A stretch of DNA of 64,000 nucleotides from Pyrenochaeta sp. MPI-SDFR-AT-0127 (lineage: Eukaryota > Ascomycota > Dothideomycetes > Pleosporales > Cucurbitariaceae). A program made the translations under genes and the position numbers. Of this stretch, positions 12,107 to 25,626 are shown one piece after another. The stretch is from positions 62,001 through 126,000 of the forward strand of contig JAGTJM010000016.1 in NCBI GenBank assembly GCA_020747015.1, in the 5' to 3' direction. The notes beneath the pieces were generated by a model. That model searched no databases. It saw nothing but the letters and a program-made list of their open reading frames with translations, and was not told the DNA's origin. How positions within the stretch are numbered: the first letter of the stretch is position 1; every line of letters begins with the position of its first letter.

Positions 12107-15100
12107 ATGTCTGCTGCTGTGCAGTCGTCTGCGACAACAACCACCGCGCCGTCTTTCAGTGCCCCTATACCGGTCGCTCCTGCCGCGCGCGTGCCGACTG
12201 CAACTCGACTTGGCCAGGATGGACGCCCTCAGCGGCGAATGTTAAGGAGGATGACCAGCGACGATGTACCAGTACAAAGGCCCAGCAGTATGGCAAATAG
12301 CTTTGCGCCCAATGACCTCGACATGGCCGACTTGGATCCCACCGTACACAGTTCCACACGACGACCCTCGTGGATGAAGCGCCTCTCGAGCATATCGAAT
12401 TCTCAGCACTCGAGTAGAAATCCCAGCCCTGCGCCACTCTCCCCGGCCATTTCGTACTCCAATGGCTCAATGGCCTTCTCCCACGACGGCTCAACCGCAC
12501 CCATAATAGGCAAACGACCACCCTCACCGTTACCCCCAAACAAGCTCGTTAAACGATCCTCATCCGTGCGCATACCCCTGGAAGCACCTGTTCAGAGCTC
12601 TGCGTCACTCCGACCATCATTTCGCCGTCCTGCTACTAGTCATCAGCGCTCTGCAACCTTGCAACAGAGCGCGCTATTGGAGATGACGGTTGAGGATCCT
12701 TCTATAGACGATACAATGCACGCTGTGAGCACCGACAGCGAAATTGAGTACACCCAGTTCTTCACAGCCAGAATCGCAAAGGAGAGAACGCTCGCCAAGC
12801 GCAGAAATTCGTCGGCACATGCGAAAGGTTTCAGGCGGATTTTCCCAGATGACAAGCACAAGCCTACACTAGTGCTTGCCCGTTCAGTTGTAGCAGGTGC
12901 GGAGGAAGTGGACGAGTCGGCTAGTGACGATGGTGAAAGTGTGTTCTTTGTGAGCAGGCCAGGCACCCCACTAAGCATAACGGCTGTCATTGCTACCAAA
13001 ACTGAGGCGCCACAGCCCGTCCAGCTCCCGCAATCTCGCACTCGTCCCTCGATAGACTACTCAGATAATGCATCGCGACCCCGGCGTTCCTTCTCCATCA
13101 CAGACCTACTTACCTCTGCAGCGGGCGCCAAAAAGCCGCGAATTACTAGAGCACCAAGCGGAAAGCTATCTCGCCGAGCGAGCCAGCGGGTCAGCTCTGC
13201 TCCCCTTCTCCCTACCATGGGCAAGCGACCGCACAGTACTTCGTACGGAGAAGGGCGACGAGATTTGGCCGAACCAGCGCTTGCGAGTCGCGATATCGCC
13301 ACCTCTGCCGGGGGCGGCGAATCAAGCTTCGTACGCAATGAGCCCTCTGGAGGCTCTTCGTCGTCGCCGCTGTCCGTTGTACCGGTCCGTCGCGTGGACC
13401 GTGTCCCTGGAGACAGCTTGGCGTCAATGCCTCAGCTCGAGGTGATTGCCCCAGCCGTGTCAGCCGCCAATCAGACGCCACCCTCTCCTACTCTAGCGCA
13501 ATCGGGGGTTCGTCCGTCGCGTCATTCCATGGCCCCATCAGAACAAGCTTCGACATTGGTCGGTTCGTCTGATAATGAAGTTCGCTGTTTAGGATCCGGG
13601 GACGAGGACGACGCCGACTTTCAGAGCGAAACTCTCTTTGATTCGCTGCGCACTGGCGCGACCCGGAGCACGTCAGGCGGCGCCCGAGGACCTCGCATTG
13701 AGACCATATTTGACGAGTCTCCCCCCGCCAAGATCAAGATCACTGCCCTTCGAGACCTTCTCCCACCAGGTGCCTTTGGCGAGCATACGATCAATGGTGC
13801 CGCCGGCCACCAGAGCATCGCCGAGGAAGAGGAGAGCATCTCGACGCCGGTGCGAACAGTGCGCCCAGAGCGCTCCCTTCAGGATTCACCCAACTTCTCA
13901 CGAACACTTAGCGCACCTTTATTCCCTAATTTAATACCTTCGTCACCACCAAGCATGCCAAAACCCCTCTCACTAGGCACATTAGAATGGGATTCGAGAA
14001 CTGGAGATGAAGATGATAGCAGTAGGTGGTCACTAGATGAAGAGGATGTTGAGGACCCTTGGGTTGATCTGCCGATAGCCAGCCACACAGCGACCCCGGT
14101 GTCTTTGCTTCGCCAGCATCCTCGCTTACTCGCACCTGGCTCGAGCCCAAAGCCAACCACGCCACAACACCTCATAGCAGATCATGGCGATAGAGATGCT
14201 CGTAGTAGCATATTTGACTGGTCCGAACAGCAACCTGCTGATAAAAGCTCAGGCAATCGTACACCGCCACGTCCCCGAACAGTGCATGGTAAGAAAGATG
14301 CAGACCGAAGAGGCAGTCGATCTGTTGGTCGGCGAGCCCCAAGCGGATTACATGCTCGCAGTCAAAGTGTTCCAGTTGTTCCAGACGTGACTGGCAAGCG
14401 AAACACAGTAGTCACAAATAAATTCGGGACTTGGGGCGTAGGAAGTAAAGGCATAACGGAAGACTGGAATGACGACTTCGATTTTTCCGAACTCATTGAG
14501 GATCCTGCCGCCGAGGGATCGGGCGGTTCACCACGGACTGATAGTGGACTAGCCATGGTTGTACCGAAAACAATCCAAGAGCAGCAAAACAATGTTTTAG
14601 CAAACATTGGGCTCCTCCGTGAATGGGGGCTACTTATCGAAGAACTCAAGGAGCACAGAATACGTGCCATCACACTTGGCATAGTGGAAGGTCCGCATTC
14701 AGGGATGTGGGAAGAGGTCGACGCGATGATTGATCTTGCGGATCAAGAGGCTGATCACGACGGCGTCCCTCGCTTATCACCTCCGTCATCTCCTGGATTC
14801 GATGAGGACGCTTTCGAGGATGTTTCTGGCGCAAGCCCTAGTAATGGTCGCGGGAGGCGGAAATCGGGATCCCCAGGCGACGATGTTGGCAAAGATTCAA
14901 GTCAAACAAACCAGCCAAGAAGGAAGTCCATCCTGCCACCAAATTATGGGATATTCGCTCCCCAGTCTTCTCCAATCCCCCAAAAGTCTAGGTTCGAGAC
15001 ACCTCCAAAGGCGAACCAGACGACCATCATTACACGGCCTCGGAAAGACTCTGAAGCCAAAGCACGCTCTGTAATCGAAGCATTGCAAAAAAGAAGAAGC

Positions 15101-15352
15101 ACTTATGAACCAGTCCATGACGCGCCGCCTACACCATCATCGAAGAAGGTTCCCTTCGACACGGCGACCTTACGACGTATTGTTCCTTATGTCAACACAT
15201 TGACGCGCAAAGTTAAAGACGCCATCAGGGATGCGGAGGGTCTATATACCAGCCCTGGTACGAGTCCTCAGCACGAGGAGCCACCCTTCAGCAAGATCTT
15301 CCAACAGGACGCAGATCTTGCTGCTCAAATGAAACTCATGACAGTGATGTAA
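12107..15352 (+). CDS. Large disordered protein with Byr4/Bfa1-like C-terminal block (candidate septation/mitotic-exit regulator)
   Basis: A single exon of 1081 residues if the ATG at 12107 (MSAAVQSSATTT) is used. The frame is open upstream to 11969, but without ATG. Residues 1-760 are Ser/Pro/Arg-rich and disordered, with short conserved islands such as RRPSWMKRLSSISNSQ and the basic stretch GFRRIFPDDKHK. From about 766 the text becomes family-like: KFGTWGVGSKGITEDWNDDFDF, a predicted helical block (about 822-880: TIQEQQNNVLANIGLLREWG followed by LLIEELKEHRIRA and WEEVDAMIDLAD), and a final motif FDTATLRRIVPYVNTLTRK near 1016. WxDDFDF next to a long helix containing a LLIEELK-type core resembles the Byr4/Bfa1 scaffold of the two-part GAP acting on the septation GTPase. 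I infer this from memory of the family and it is tentative. Many SP/TP and RxxS sites would suit cell-cycle phosphorylation. Confidence 0.4.
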   Translation: MSAAVQSSATTTTAPSFSAPIPVAPAARVPTATRLGQDGRPQRRMLRRMTSDDVPVQRPSSMANSFAPNDLDMADLDPTVHSSTRRPSWMKRLSSISNSQHSSRNPSPAPLSPAISYSNGSMAFSHDGSTAPIIGKRPPSPLPPNKLVKRSSSVRIPLEAPVQSSASLRPSFRRPATSHQRSATLQQSALLEMTVEDPSIDDTMHAVSTDSEIEYTQFFTARIAKERTLAKRRNSSAHAKGFRRIFPDDKHKPTLVLARSVVAGAEEVDESASDDGESVFFVSRPGTPLSITAVIATKTEAPQPVQLPQSRTRPSIDYSDNASRPRRSFSITDLLTSAAGAKKPRITRAPSGKLSRRASQRVSSAPLLPTMGKRPHSTSYGEGRRDLAEPALASRDIATSAGGGESSFVRNEPSGGSSSSPLSVVPVRRVDRVPGDSLASMPQLEVIAPAVSAANQTPPSPTLAQSGVRPSRHSMAPSEQASTLVGSSDNEVRCLGSGDEDDADFQSETLFDSLRTGATRSTSGGARGPRIETIFDESPPAKIKITALRDLLPPGAFGEHTINGAAGHQSIAEEEESISTPVRTVRPERSLQDSPNFSRTLSAPLFPNLIPSSPPSMPKPLSLGTLEWDSRTGDEDDSSRWSLDEEDVEDPWVDLPIASHTATPVSLLRQHPRLLAPGSSPKPTTPQHLIADHGDRDARSSIFDWSEQQPADKSSGNRTPPRPRTVHGKKDADRRGSRSVGRRAPSGLHARSQSVPVVPDVTGKRNTVVTNKFGTWGVGSKGITEDWNDDFDFSELIEDPAAEGSGGSPRTDSGLAMVVPKTIQEQQNNVLANIGLLREWGLLIEELKEHRIRAITLGIVEGPHSGMWEEVDAMIDLADQEADHDGVPRLSPPSSPGFDEDAFEDVSGASPSNGRGRRKSGSPGDDVGKDSSQTNQPRRKSILPPNYGIFAPQSSPIPQKSRFETPPKANQTTIITRPRKDSEAKARSVIEALQKRRSTYEPVHDAPPTPSSKKVPFDTATLRRIVPYVNTLTRKVKDAIRDAEGLYTSPGTSPQHEEPPFSKIFQQDADLAAQMKLMTVM

Positions 15353-17320
15353 ATCAGAATCAAAAATGACATAACGGAGAAGTCACGAGCGAGGTATACC
15401 CATTGGCCGCAGATGGACAATTACCACAGCAGCACATTCATCTAGGCTGGGTTGGTTTGGTTTCGAGAGAAAACGTACGGGCGGAATACGAAAGATTTCC
15501 TTCTGGATTTGTCTCTCCTTGGATCACAGCGTTCGAGCGACGATTGATACATTCCGGCTTAATCACCCGTCACCTTGTATTACTTGAACTGCCATCGACT
15601 GTCAGATCGGCCTAGGTATTGCATTTGGAGCGACCGCATGTTTGGTATTTCCCTTTTGCATAATTTGCAGCATCTCCCGGCCTGGATTCACGTGGAAAAG
15701 AGGATGCATGCGACATGAAGAGCATGTGAGCATGCATGCATTTGTTTTATTCAATTGACGCTCGAAGGCGCAATTGGGATTTTTCGTATTCCTTTGAGTG
15801 TGAGCATATAATACTTGGTGGGAAAAGGTAGGCCGCGCAGTTCGCGAGCCTCTTTTTTGCTTCTACAGAGTACTTTCGGATCATGTACAAAAAGCGGGTT
15901 GATTTCGTTTCATTGTCGCATTCCTGTTCTTGATCTTTGAATCTTGAATTACAATGAGCTCCTTGCAAGAAGCAGAGCTTTGATACTTTGCGGCTGGCAG
16001 TTTCTGGCTTTCGAAACGCAAATACACAGACCATTGAATATGTCTTAATTGATATCACCTCCTAATGCAACGTGATAATCAAAGGGTCCCAAGGTTCCAG
16101 GCTGCCTCCTTGACCTTAATAGACTTGCTATGTGTGGAGTTTTGGGTGCCCCTGCTTATAGCGTGATGGCTCATTCTGTACTGTGTCCGAGCAAGCCATG
16201 AAAGACCGGACCGTCGGAGAAATTTATCAATCAAATCCTCGTGTACCTTCATGTTTGATATTGAAGGTAGTCACGATGAAACTGCCATAGCTCCCAGACC
16301 GTTGTGGCTAGGTCAACTACTGCAATCACCGAACCGAGTCACATCCCCGCTAAGGCATGCTCATGCATGATATATCGACGGCGAACTACTAACTACCGTT
16401 CGGTGGTCGTGGCAGCGGCGCAGTTCTTCGGGGCGCTTTTATGATCGCCTGTGCATGTTATGACATGCAAGTGGGACTGATCAGCTCGCTTTCGGTTCCG
16501 ACTCGATGAGGCAAAGGGACGTGATGATTCTGCCCTGTGATTTCCACCAACGGGAGCGCTATCAAGCACGAGTCACCTTTCAAAGTCAATGCTGGTGGTT
16601 CTGACATGCTACTCGAGGCTGCTTCGGCAGTAAGCCCACGATTGTGGCTTTCGCCACCATGAAGCCGAAGCAACTTAGGCTGGGCGCCTCGCCCTGCACG
16701 ACGCAAAATTCCTGTTTTCCGCGCTGCTGACAAAAGTGTTGATAAACAACACCAACACCCGCGTCTTGGAACCCCATCGTTAGCCTGCTTATGCGCGACA
16801 ACGCGTCCCACGGGCGGGAAAGACGCATGTCCGCAATGCTTCAAGCACCTCGGCTCGTCCATCGCTCGAACGTGCTGCAAGTCATGCGTCTCTTCGGTTT
16901 CAATCGCCTCGCCAATGAATGCAATGCTCGACTTGAGACCATGACGGTTTGGACAAAGTCAAATGACCCCGCGATGTTGAACGCTGATGACGTCCGCGTT
17001 TCTTGGAACGCGGCGAGCCAAGCGACTCCAGGAATGGGCGACTGCGACAGCATGAACGAAGCAATCGCCACTGCGGAGGGGTACATGGGTGAATCCCCAT
17101 TCTTGCACGCGGCAAGACAGGCAATATTGGGCGATCCGTTTCAGAATTAATCGAAAATCTTCCCCTCGTCTTTTCGGTGTCCAAGTTGTGTAAACACCGA
17201 ACCTTTTGTTCATTGATTGATTGCGCCTGTACCTGCATGGTCCCATAACCCGGCTTTGGTCAACCTCGTCTCACGCTTGTGCCCGTCCACTTCAGCCTTT
17301 TGCGCACCATTCATATAAAA
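15353..17320. other. Intergenic, no gene seen
   Basis: Nearly 2 kb between two plus-strand genes, containing the 3' end of the Byr4-like gene and the promoter of the secreted dehydrogenase. A plus frame at 16791-17150 and its antisense frames look like coincidental openness. There are no RNA genes or repeats that I can support. Confidence 0.45.
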
Positions 17321-18922
17321 ATGGCGCTGAAACACTTACTAGCCCTGGCTTCCGCCGTGCTGACAGCCAACGCTCAAACTACTGCATCAGCCTGTCAGAG
17401 CTCAATTGCTCCAGCCCATGCAGCGCCTTCAATAGCTCCGGGCTTCCGCGTCGAGGTTGTGGCTAACGGGTTGAGGAACCCCCGAGGCATCCTGTTCGAT
17501 TCGGAAGGTGGGCTTTTGGTGGTGGAGCAGGAGCAGGGCATTAGTCGGTTGAGGCTGACTGGGGACGGGCCGTGTCTGAGGGTTGCGGGAAATGTGCAAA
17601 GAGTAGTCGAAGATGACTCTGTGAGTGAAACCTGTTAATTGCCAAACTTCGCAGTGCTGTTCTTCCTGATGGGTTTGTGTCTGACTACCCTAGTTGAATC
17701 ACGGCATTGCCCTGTCCAAGGATGGGCGCACCCTTTACGGCTCTTCTCACAGCAACGTATTCGCATGGGACTACGATGCTTCACAAGGCCGTACCACATC
17801 TGAATCTCGAGACATCATCCAAGGGATGGGAGATGATGAAGGTCACACGACCCGCACTCTGCTTCTCTCTGAAAAGGTGCCCGATATACTCCTCGTCAGT
17901 CGCGGCAGTGTGGGGAACATCGACCTACAGACCCTAGACATAGCTACTGGAGTTTCCACAATCAAAGCCTTCAATATCAGCAATGTCACTAACTCTGCCT
18001 ACAACCATCCCTCGGATGGGGTTGTTCTAGGATGGGGCCTTAGAAACTCGGTAGGAATCGCCGAGGACCCTGTGTCGGGTGGCATATATTCCGTGGAAAA
18101 CAGTGTAGACAACATACAAAGGAGCGGCAGGACCATCAATGAAAATAATCCCGGTGAGGAACTGAATTTCCATGGCTATTTGAACGGCACCACAAGCAAA
18201 GAACAAGGAGGTAATTATGGTTACCCAAGTTGTTTTGCTGCATGGAACACGACCGAGATACCGGACTTTGATGGGACAACTGGTTCACAGTTCGCTATCG
18301 GAAATCAGAACGCTACTGTCAACGATACCTTCTGCCAGACAGGTCGAATAGCTCCCAGGATTACTTTCAATGCCCATATGGCACCTCTTGACATCAAGTT
18401 CAACCCCAACGGCACTGCGGCTTGGGTGACAATGCATGGATCATGGTAGACATCATCTTCTCTTCATTAAGAACACCTTCTGACTATATAACCAGGAATC
18501 GCAGACAGCCCATCGGGTACAAGCTCAGTCTTGTTCAGTTTGATGGCAATGGTTCGCCAATCGCCCTGGCAAACAGCGTGACCGCAGCCGCCGATATTGT
18601 GTCTAACCCGGACCTCTCTGCGTGCCCACAGAACTGCTTTCGCCCTGTAGGCCTCGCATGGGACAGTCAGGGTAGGTTATTCATGAGCAGTGACGCTACC
18701 GGCGAGATTTATGTTGTCACGAAGGCGGATGGGAGTGGCGTTGCTGATGTGCGGCAAGCCTCGGCTGGTGGAAGTACCCCAACCTCTACATCAAGTACAA
18801 GCGCAAGCTCCCCTTCGCCAACTAGTAATGGTGCGAATAGAGCCATAATGAGATGGAATGTTGGTATTGGAGGGTATTGGGTTGCAGCTGCGGCGATCGT
18901 GGGCGCACTGCCGATGCTGTAG
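17321..18922 (+). CDS. Secreted, GPI-type pyranose/sorbosone dehydrogenase-like beta-propeller protein
   Basis: Exons 17321-17620, 17694-18445 and 18496-18922 give 492 residues, with phases matching at both introns (73 and 50 nt). Residues 1-19 form a signal peptide (MALKHLLALASAVLTANAQ). The mature part begins APGFRVEVVANGLRNPRGI and runs through repeated propeller blades: LNHGIALSKDGRTLYGSS, then GWGLRNSVGIAEDP, then CFRPVGLAWDSQGRLFMSSD. This is the sorbosone/glucose dehydrogenase fold, which in fungi includes PQQ-dependent pyranose dehydrogenases (CAZy AA12). The tail is Ser/Thr-rich (about 445-465) and ends in a hydrophobic segment (GGYWVAAAAIVGALPML), the pattern of a GPI-anchored wall protein. 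Redox activity and cofactor are inferred. The HGSWNR motif is restored only by the second splice. Confidence 0.82.
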
Positions 18923-19991
18923 AGACATTTTCACAGGCTCATGGTCTGCCTTCGACGCTGTCGCAAAACAGAGCTATGATTCGAAGTTCATAAGCGGCGA
19001 CAAGTTCCTTTTAGTCTAGGTATCTCAAAGAGTGGCCCTACGTGGTATATCAACTAGTTAGTCTCCTCTTTTCTCCTGCTAGAAAAACTATGGCCGTGTT
19101 TGAACTTTCCTGTATTATCAAAAGTCTGGTACAGACGCATATTACTGAGGAGAGAACAGACTGTATTTCAAAAATGCTGTAAAGAATCGTCTCCAAAGCA
19201 GGTAAATTTGAAGGAAAGTATGACACCGCGTTGTGTGTTGCTGGCTCAAACTTCCATACCAAACCAACGACGTGATGGTCTTCTATGTAGTCCTGGCAAC
19301 GGTTCATGACGCATTGCCGAAATTTGCAACGCCTGTGGATATGGACAGTTTAGGCAAATGCATCGCAATGTTGCATCTGCAGATGGCAGTGACGAAGATT
19401 TGTCCAGCAAGAAGAAGGTAACAGGGTGAACACCATTGGTTGCTCTTTCCCCAAGCCATGCATATGGCAAGAAATCACGCCCAACAGTTCGGTCGTATGC
19501 CGCTCCACCTCAGACTTCCAATCCTCGTCATGTCTCTAGAATCGAAAACGCCCTGTACTTTCGCACCAAGCTTCTGCACACCTTTAGTTGGAGCCCTACA
19601 CTCATCTACAACGCACGGCCCCCGTCTGCGATTCTCAGTCACCCAGATGTTGCGTACACCCACTTCGAAACTCTTATGCCCAAGCGTGTCCACAAGATAG
19701 TACGATTGAGCTCAAACAAGAAAGATTGGAAGCAGTAGTCAGATCCTGGACTTCACATCGTCTTTCACCTCGCCAAGAAGAGGCGGCTAGGTCCTTGCTA
19801 CGTTCGTCCTGAATTACACAACAAAAGGTCCTCCTTCACTGGCGGTAAGTCAAGGTCTTTGGTTTCCATATATACTCAGACGCTGCTAGTTCTACTCCTT
19901 CGACTTGTAGCTCAGCGCTCACACTACTATTTTTCGGGTTTCTTGACCAGTGCGTGTTATCGTCCACGCTGCATCAAGGTTGGCGTTCACA
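18923..19991. other. Intergenic, no gene seen
   Basis: About 1.07 kb between two plus-strand genes. The frame at 19436-19738 has no recognisable domain and no clear splice partner. The last 150 bases are the leader/promoter of the F-box gene. Confidence 0.45.
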
Positions 19992-21655
19992 ATGGACCGT
20001 AACTTGCCTTCCACCAGCGGAGCATTCAACTCCCTCCCCATCGAGGTATGTTTAGGATTGGCTGTAGGGGCTGGAGGCATACTGACATACACTTGCAGCT
20101 GAACAAAGCCATTGCTCATGAATTTGAATCGGACAAAGACATCATCTCTTATCGTTTAGTATGTCGTGCTACCAACGATGCTATCGACGCTGATAATTGT
20201 TCATTTTGGCGCGCCAAATTTCGGGAGAAGTATGCTTTCAAGGAGGATTCATCGAATACAACACTGGCCAGGCATTACCAGAACCGAGCAAGACAGCTTA
20301 GACGAGGCCTTGCGTATGATTTCTTTCGCGGCCATAAGAGGCGAGAGAAGGATGTTGTCAAGGTTCTGCGAGATCTGATTGTTGGTAAGTCTATCTTCAA
20401 ACAAGAAATGTTTACGGCGGCTGTCACGATAGCGTAGCACGTGCATAACCTTCTGTCATGAAAATCGAGCTGAACGCCAAATAGAGTCTTTCCAAGGACC
20501 TTCCGAAACTGACGAGTATGGTCGCCCTCATTGCAAGAACCATGCCTGCCTGGTACACTTCATCAGCAATTCAAAGATCCTCTTGAACGATCGTCGCGCT
20601 CCTCAACCTCATCCAAACGAACCCTCTCACGTCCACCCTACGTTGGCTGCGGTCAAGTTGATGTGCTCTCACTTCCTTTTCGAACCCGAGGGCGCAAAGC
20701 ATGATGTTTTTGCAATTGAGGAAGTACAGCGTGCTGTCTATTTGCCAACTAACGTAGCTCCTATCTATCAAGGGCCGAAGCTCACAATGATCAATATGGA
20801 GTGGGTTCTGCACTGCCTTAACTTTTTCCGTCACCACATGATGAATGAAGACGCTGGAACGCTTTCTGAGAGCGTCGACGCGCTGTCTGTAACTCAAAAA
20901 CCCTCTGCATGGCAAGAACCCCTTCGAGAGGGTGCTTATCCCTTGAGCAAGAATTGGATGGGTACATACTCGTTTCTAGAAATGTCGGAAATCAGAAAGC
21001 TTCGTAGCCTTACACCAGATCAAGTCGGCGATCATTATTTCATCGATAAGAACATTGATGAGGGGAAGATTCAGGTACAAGCTTTGTTGATACCGTCGTG
21101 AGCACCTCGCTAAGAACGTCTAGTCACTCGAGCTCGATTTTGTCGAGGACAGCCAACAACTAAGTTGGCCAACGATTTTCGAGAATCGTTTGCACTCTTT
21201 GAAGAACACGGCTGGGCCAGATATCAAGACTCAGGGTCGAGGTAAGCCCAAGGGAGTCAATGTGGTGGACCCAAAGCAAAACAATATCCAATTTGTGGGC
21301 AAGGGTGAAGACCTTGATGATGACTTCAACGCTGTCGGCTGGCTGAATCCTTTGCCGCCCCAAGCCGGAATTCATGGTTGGCAGCGCATAACATTCATGA
21401 AGCATTTCATGGACGATTTCGATCAGATCGACCAGGTCGACCAAGACAACCTCTGGGCTTATGAGGGCGTGGTCTTACCAGGTGGTCGCATCATCCTGGG
21501 CCGTTGGTGGTTTGCTTCTGACAGGGTTAATTTCGATGTAAGTCACGCTATGTGCTTTAAACAGAGGATGCATTAACAAACCATGACAGAACGATTATAA
21601 CGGACCCTTCATTCTCTGGGCCGTTGATTCTGAACCCATCTTCGATGGAGAATAG
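19992..21655 (+). CDS. F-box domain protein
   Basis: Five exons, 19992-20045, 20099-20384, 20485-21074, 21124-21537 and 21590-21655, give 469 residues; introns are 49-100 nt and all phases agree. The first exon encodes only MDRNLPSTSGAFNSLPIE. The F-box follows across the first intron (SLPIELNKAIAHEF, then ISYRLVCRATNDAI, about residues 14-52), the segment that binds Skp1 in SCF ubiquitin ligases. The rest is a typical fungal F-box protein body without named repeats. It ends in a folded region with repeated aromatic and acidic residues (LGRWWFASDRVNFDNDYNGP, then FILWAV). This C-terminal pattern is common in Pezizomycotina F-box proteins. The substrate is unknown. Confidence 0.8.
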
Positions 21656-23204
21656 CAATGAAGATCAGTACCTAGTCACTGTGTTCTGCTCTTGCTTACT
21701 ACGCATCTCTACCCAACTTACTGCTCCTATCCTTCCTCGCAGGGAGCATACACATTTGAACAATCCCTGCAGCGACCTTTGCCCTTTGGATGCCTATCTA
21801 TTCAACTTACTTCCCGACATATCTATCTTATTAAGTCAAGTCAGAGTTACGGATTTGGTAGATACCCATACCTCTGGCAAATAGTTGTTCTCGATTCTCA
21901 GTTTCGAGATACAGCCTAATCATCAGTCTTCTATCTTTCAGGAACGGAGGACTGAGTCTTCCTGGGTTAAAAGGTTTTCGACTTTTTTGATGCATGATAT
22001 TTGGAAAATATATGACGTATCTGAACTCGTGGACTTTCTTGCATATTCTCAGAGCTTGGGAAGGTGAGCCATTCACCAATATGTAAATATTCAGACATTC
22101 TGGAACTTTGATATTCATACAGAAAAGTATTTGATGATGGCACCAGACAACAATATCATCTCACCTTTGCCTGTCTTTGGCCGTGCAGACGTACCATACT
22201 ACTTCGACGATGCTCAAAGTTCTACAGCGCTTACGTGTTCATGACTGACGTTGCCCAAAATTTTGACATAGCAGGCAGTAATAACTGCAGCCACCCCGGG
22301 AGTTCTATTCCAAACTTGTCGTGACTGATATAAGACAAAGTCAAACGTTCTGGCCAATGACTACGAGTACTGTCATAATCCTGAGCTTGTCATTAGACAC
22401 AACCTCTCCTCCCATACACTACACATATTTCGATAGGTAATTCAATCCACGCATTAGCCCCGTGGCTCACCATGGCCATCAAATAGTGTGTTTACATCCT
22501 GTTTCTCTAGATCGTTGTTTGGCTTATGGCAACCGATGCCTCGAAAGCAGGCATGTGGTTCTGGCTTCCACATCATTTGTCACATAGCCTTTTGTTCCTT
22601 ATTCATGTACTTGACCTGCTTGGAAGAGAGTCATTATTCGATCCAGGGACGACAAGGAGTAGCAGAGCTCGGTCATGTACTCGTTCTTGAGTTGGTGGGT
22701 ATGTGATTACTTGTCATCTAATGATTTGGTCCACGTTGCACGCCGATCGATGACCGCTCCATTCAGGCACTGGCATAATCTGGAGAAGCACGTGGATGCG
22801 CAGGTAATCATGTCGGGAGACCGAGTAATCTTAGTCTTTGCACGAGGCTGTAGAAGTTCTCACGTATTGAACGCACTGAGTACAAGGTTGTTATCTTGCA
22901 GTCTATAGTAAAAAGAGGCTCAAATTGATGATATACCACGTAAAGTAACCAGAGACTGATTCCCAACGATCCGTGAAACGCAAGTCATAGCACTTCACAC
23001 AAACTCCAATGGTGAAAAAGGAAGTGTATCCGCTCCACCATCCGATCTGAAAGACACCGATGCATACATTTCTTGGGTCGTTGTAGAGAGAAATGGCTAA
23101 CTCCATTGCTGGGGTCAGCCATGAGAGAGGCATTGTTTTAGGGCATGTCTGGACTAGCAGACGTGGTCATTCGTGACTCGCTACGTACGTCGTGTGTCGA
23201 GAAC
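21656..23204. other. Intergenic between convergent genes, no gene seen
   Basis: 1.55 kb between the F-box gene and ARF1, which point toward each other. Moderately AT-rich with several short frames of no recognisable content. No repeat or RNA gene could be supported. Confidence 0.45.
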
Positions 23205-25029
<1,825 letters not shown>

Positions 25030-25626
25030 CTAGATCCTAGTACCGCCGAGCGCTTTTGCAGCTTGGATGATCGTCCGGAAGCACAGACTCATACCCGCAG
25101 CCCAGAGTCCGCTACGGATGAATGTTGGCCCTTGCGTTTTGGTGGTGATATAGGCAACTGTATATGCAATACGCACAGCCAGAAACGAGGCGACAAATGT
25201 TGTGAGATCATCTTTCTTCAATCCAGCCAGGTTTCCCAAGATGACCGCCGAGGCAAACAGAGGAAGGTTCTGTGACTAGTCAGCACACAATGCTTTGATG
25301 ATCAAATGAAGCTGTGAACAACTCACTTCCATTCCATTCGCATGGCAAGCTTCAAGGCGCTCATACTTTGCGTAAACTTCCCCAGGCAGGCGTTGTTTGA
25401 GTCTCGCTTTCATGTCCGTGGAGCGCGGATTGCGGTTGTCCCAAGCGCCGAGTTTGCCCTGAGAGGCAACATTAATGGCAAGGCTGTGGGGTACAATTGA
25501 CACTACAATGAAAGGGGTAAGCCAGTGTATCCATAGTATGCTTTGTATACATGGGCAAAACATACGGATGTAGTAGGCTGGGATGGCCAGGATCGAAGGG
25601 TTGTATGTATCAAGAATGGACGTCAT
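25030..25626 (-). CDS. MAPEG-family membrane protein
   Basis: Exons 25626-25566, 25502-25327 and 25269-25030 give 158 residues with phase-consistent introns of 63 and 57 nt. The size and four hydrophobic segments are those of the MAPEG superfamily (membrane-associated proteins in eicosanoid and glutathione metabolism). Segments seen are IPAYYILSIVPHSLAINVA, the polar loop with RLEACHANGMENLPLFASAV, TFVASFLAVRIAYTVAYI and RSGLWAAGMSLCFRTIIQAA. The central RLEACHANGMENLP text resembles the ERxxxNxxE glutathione-binding region of the family in a weakly conserved form. A glutathione-dependent role in an intracellular membrane is inferred and the substrate is unknown. Confidence 0.85.
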
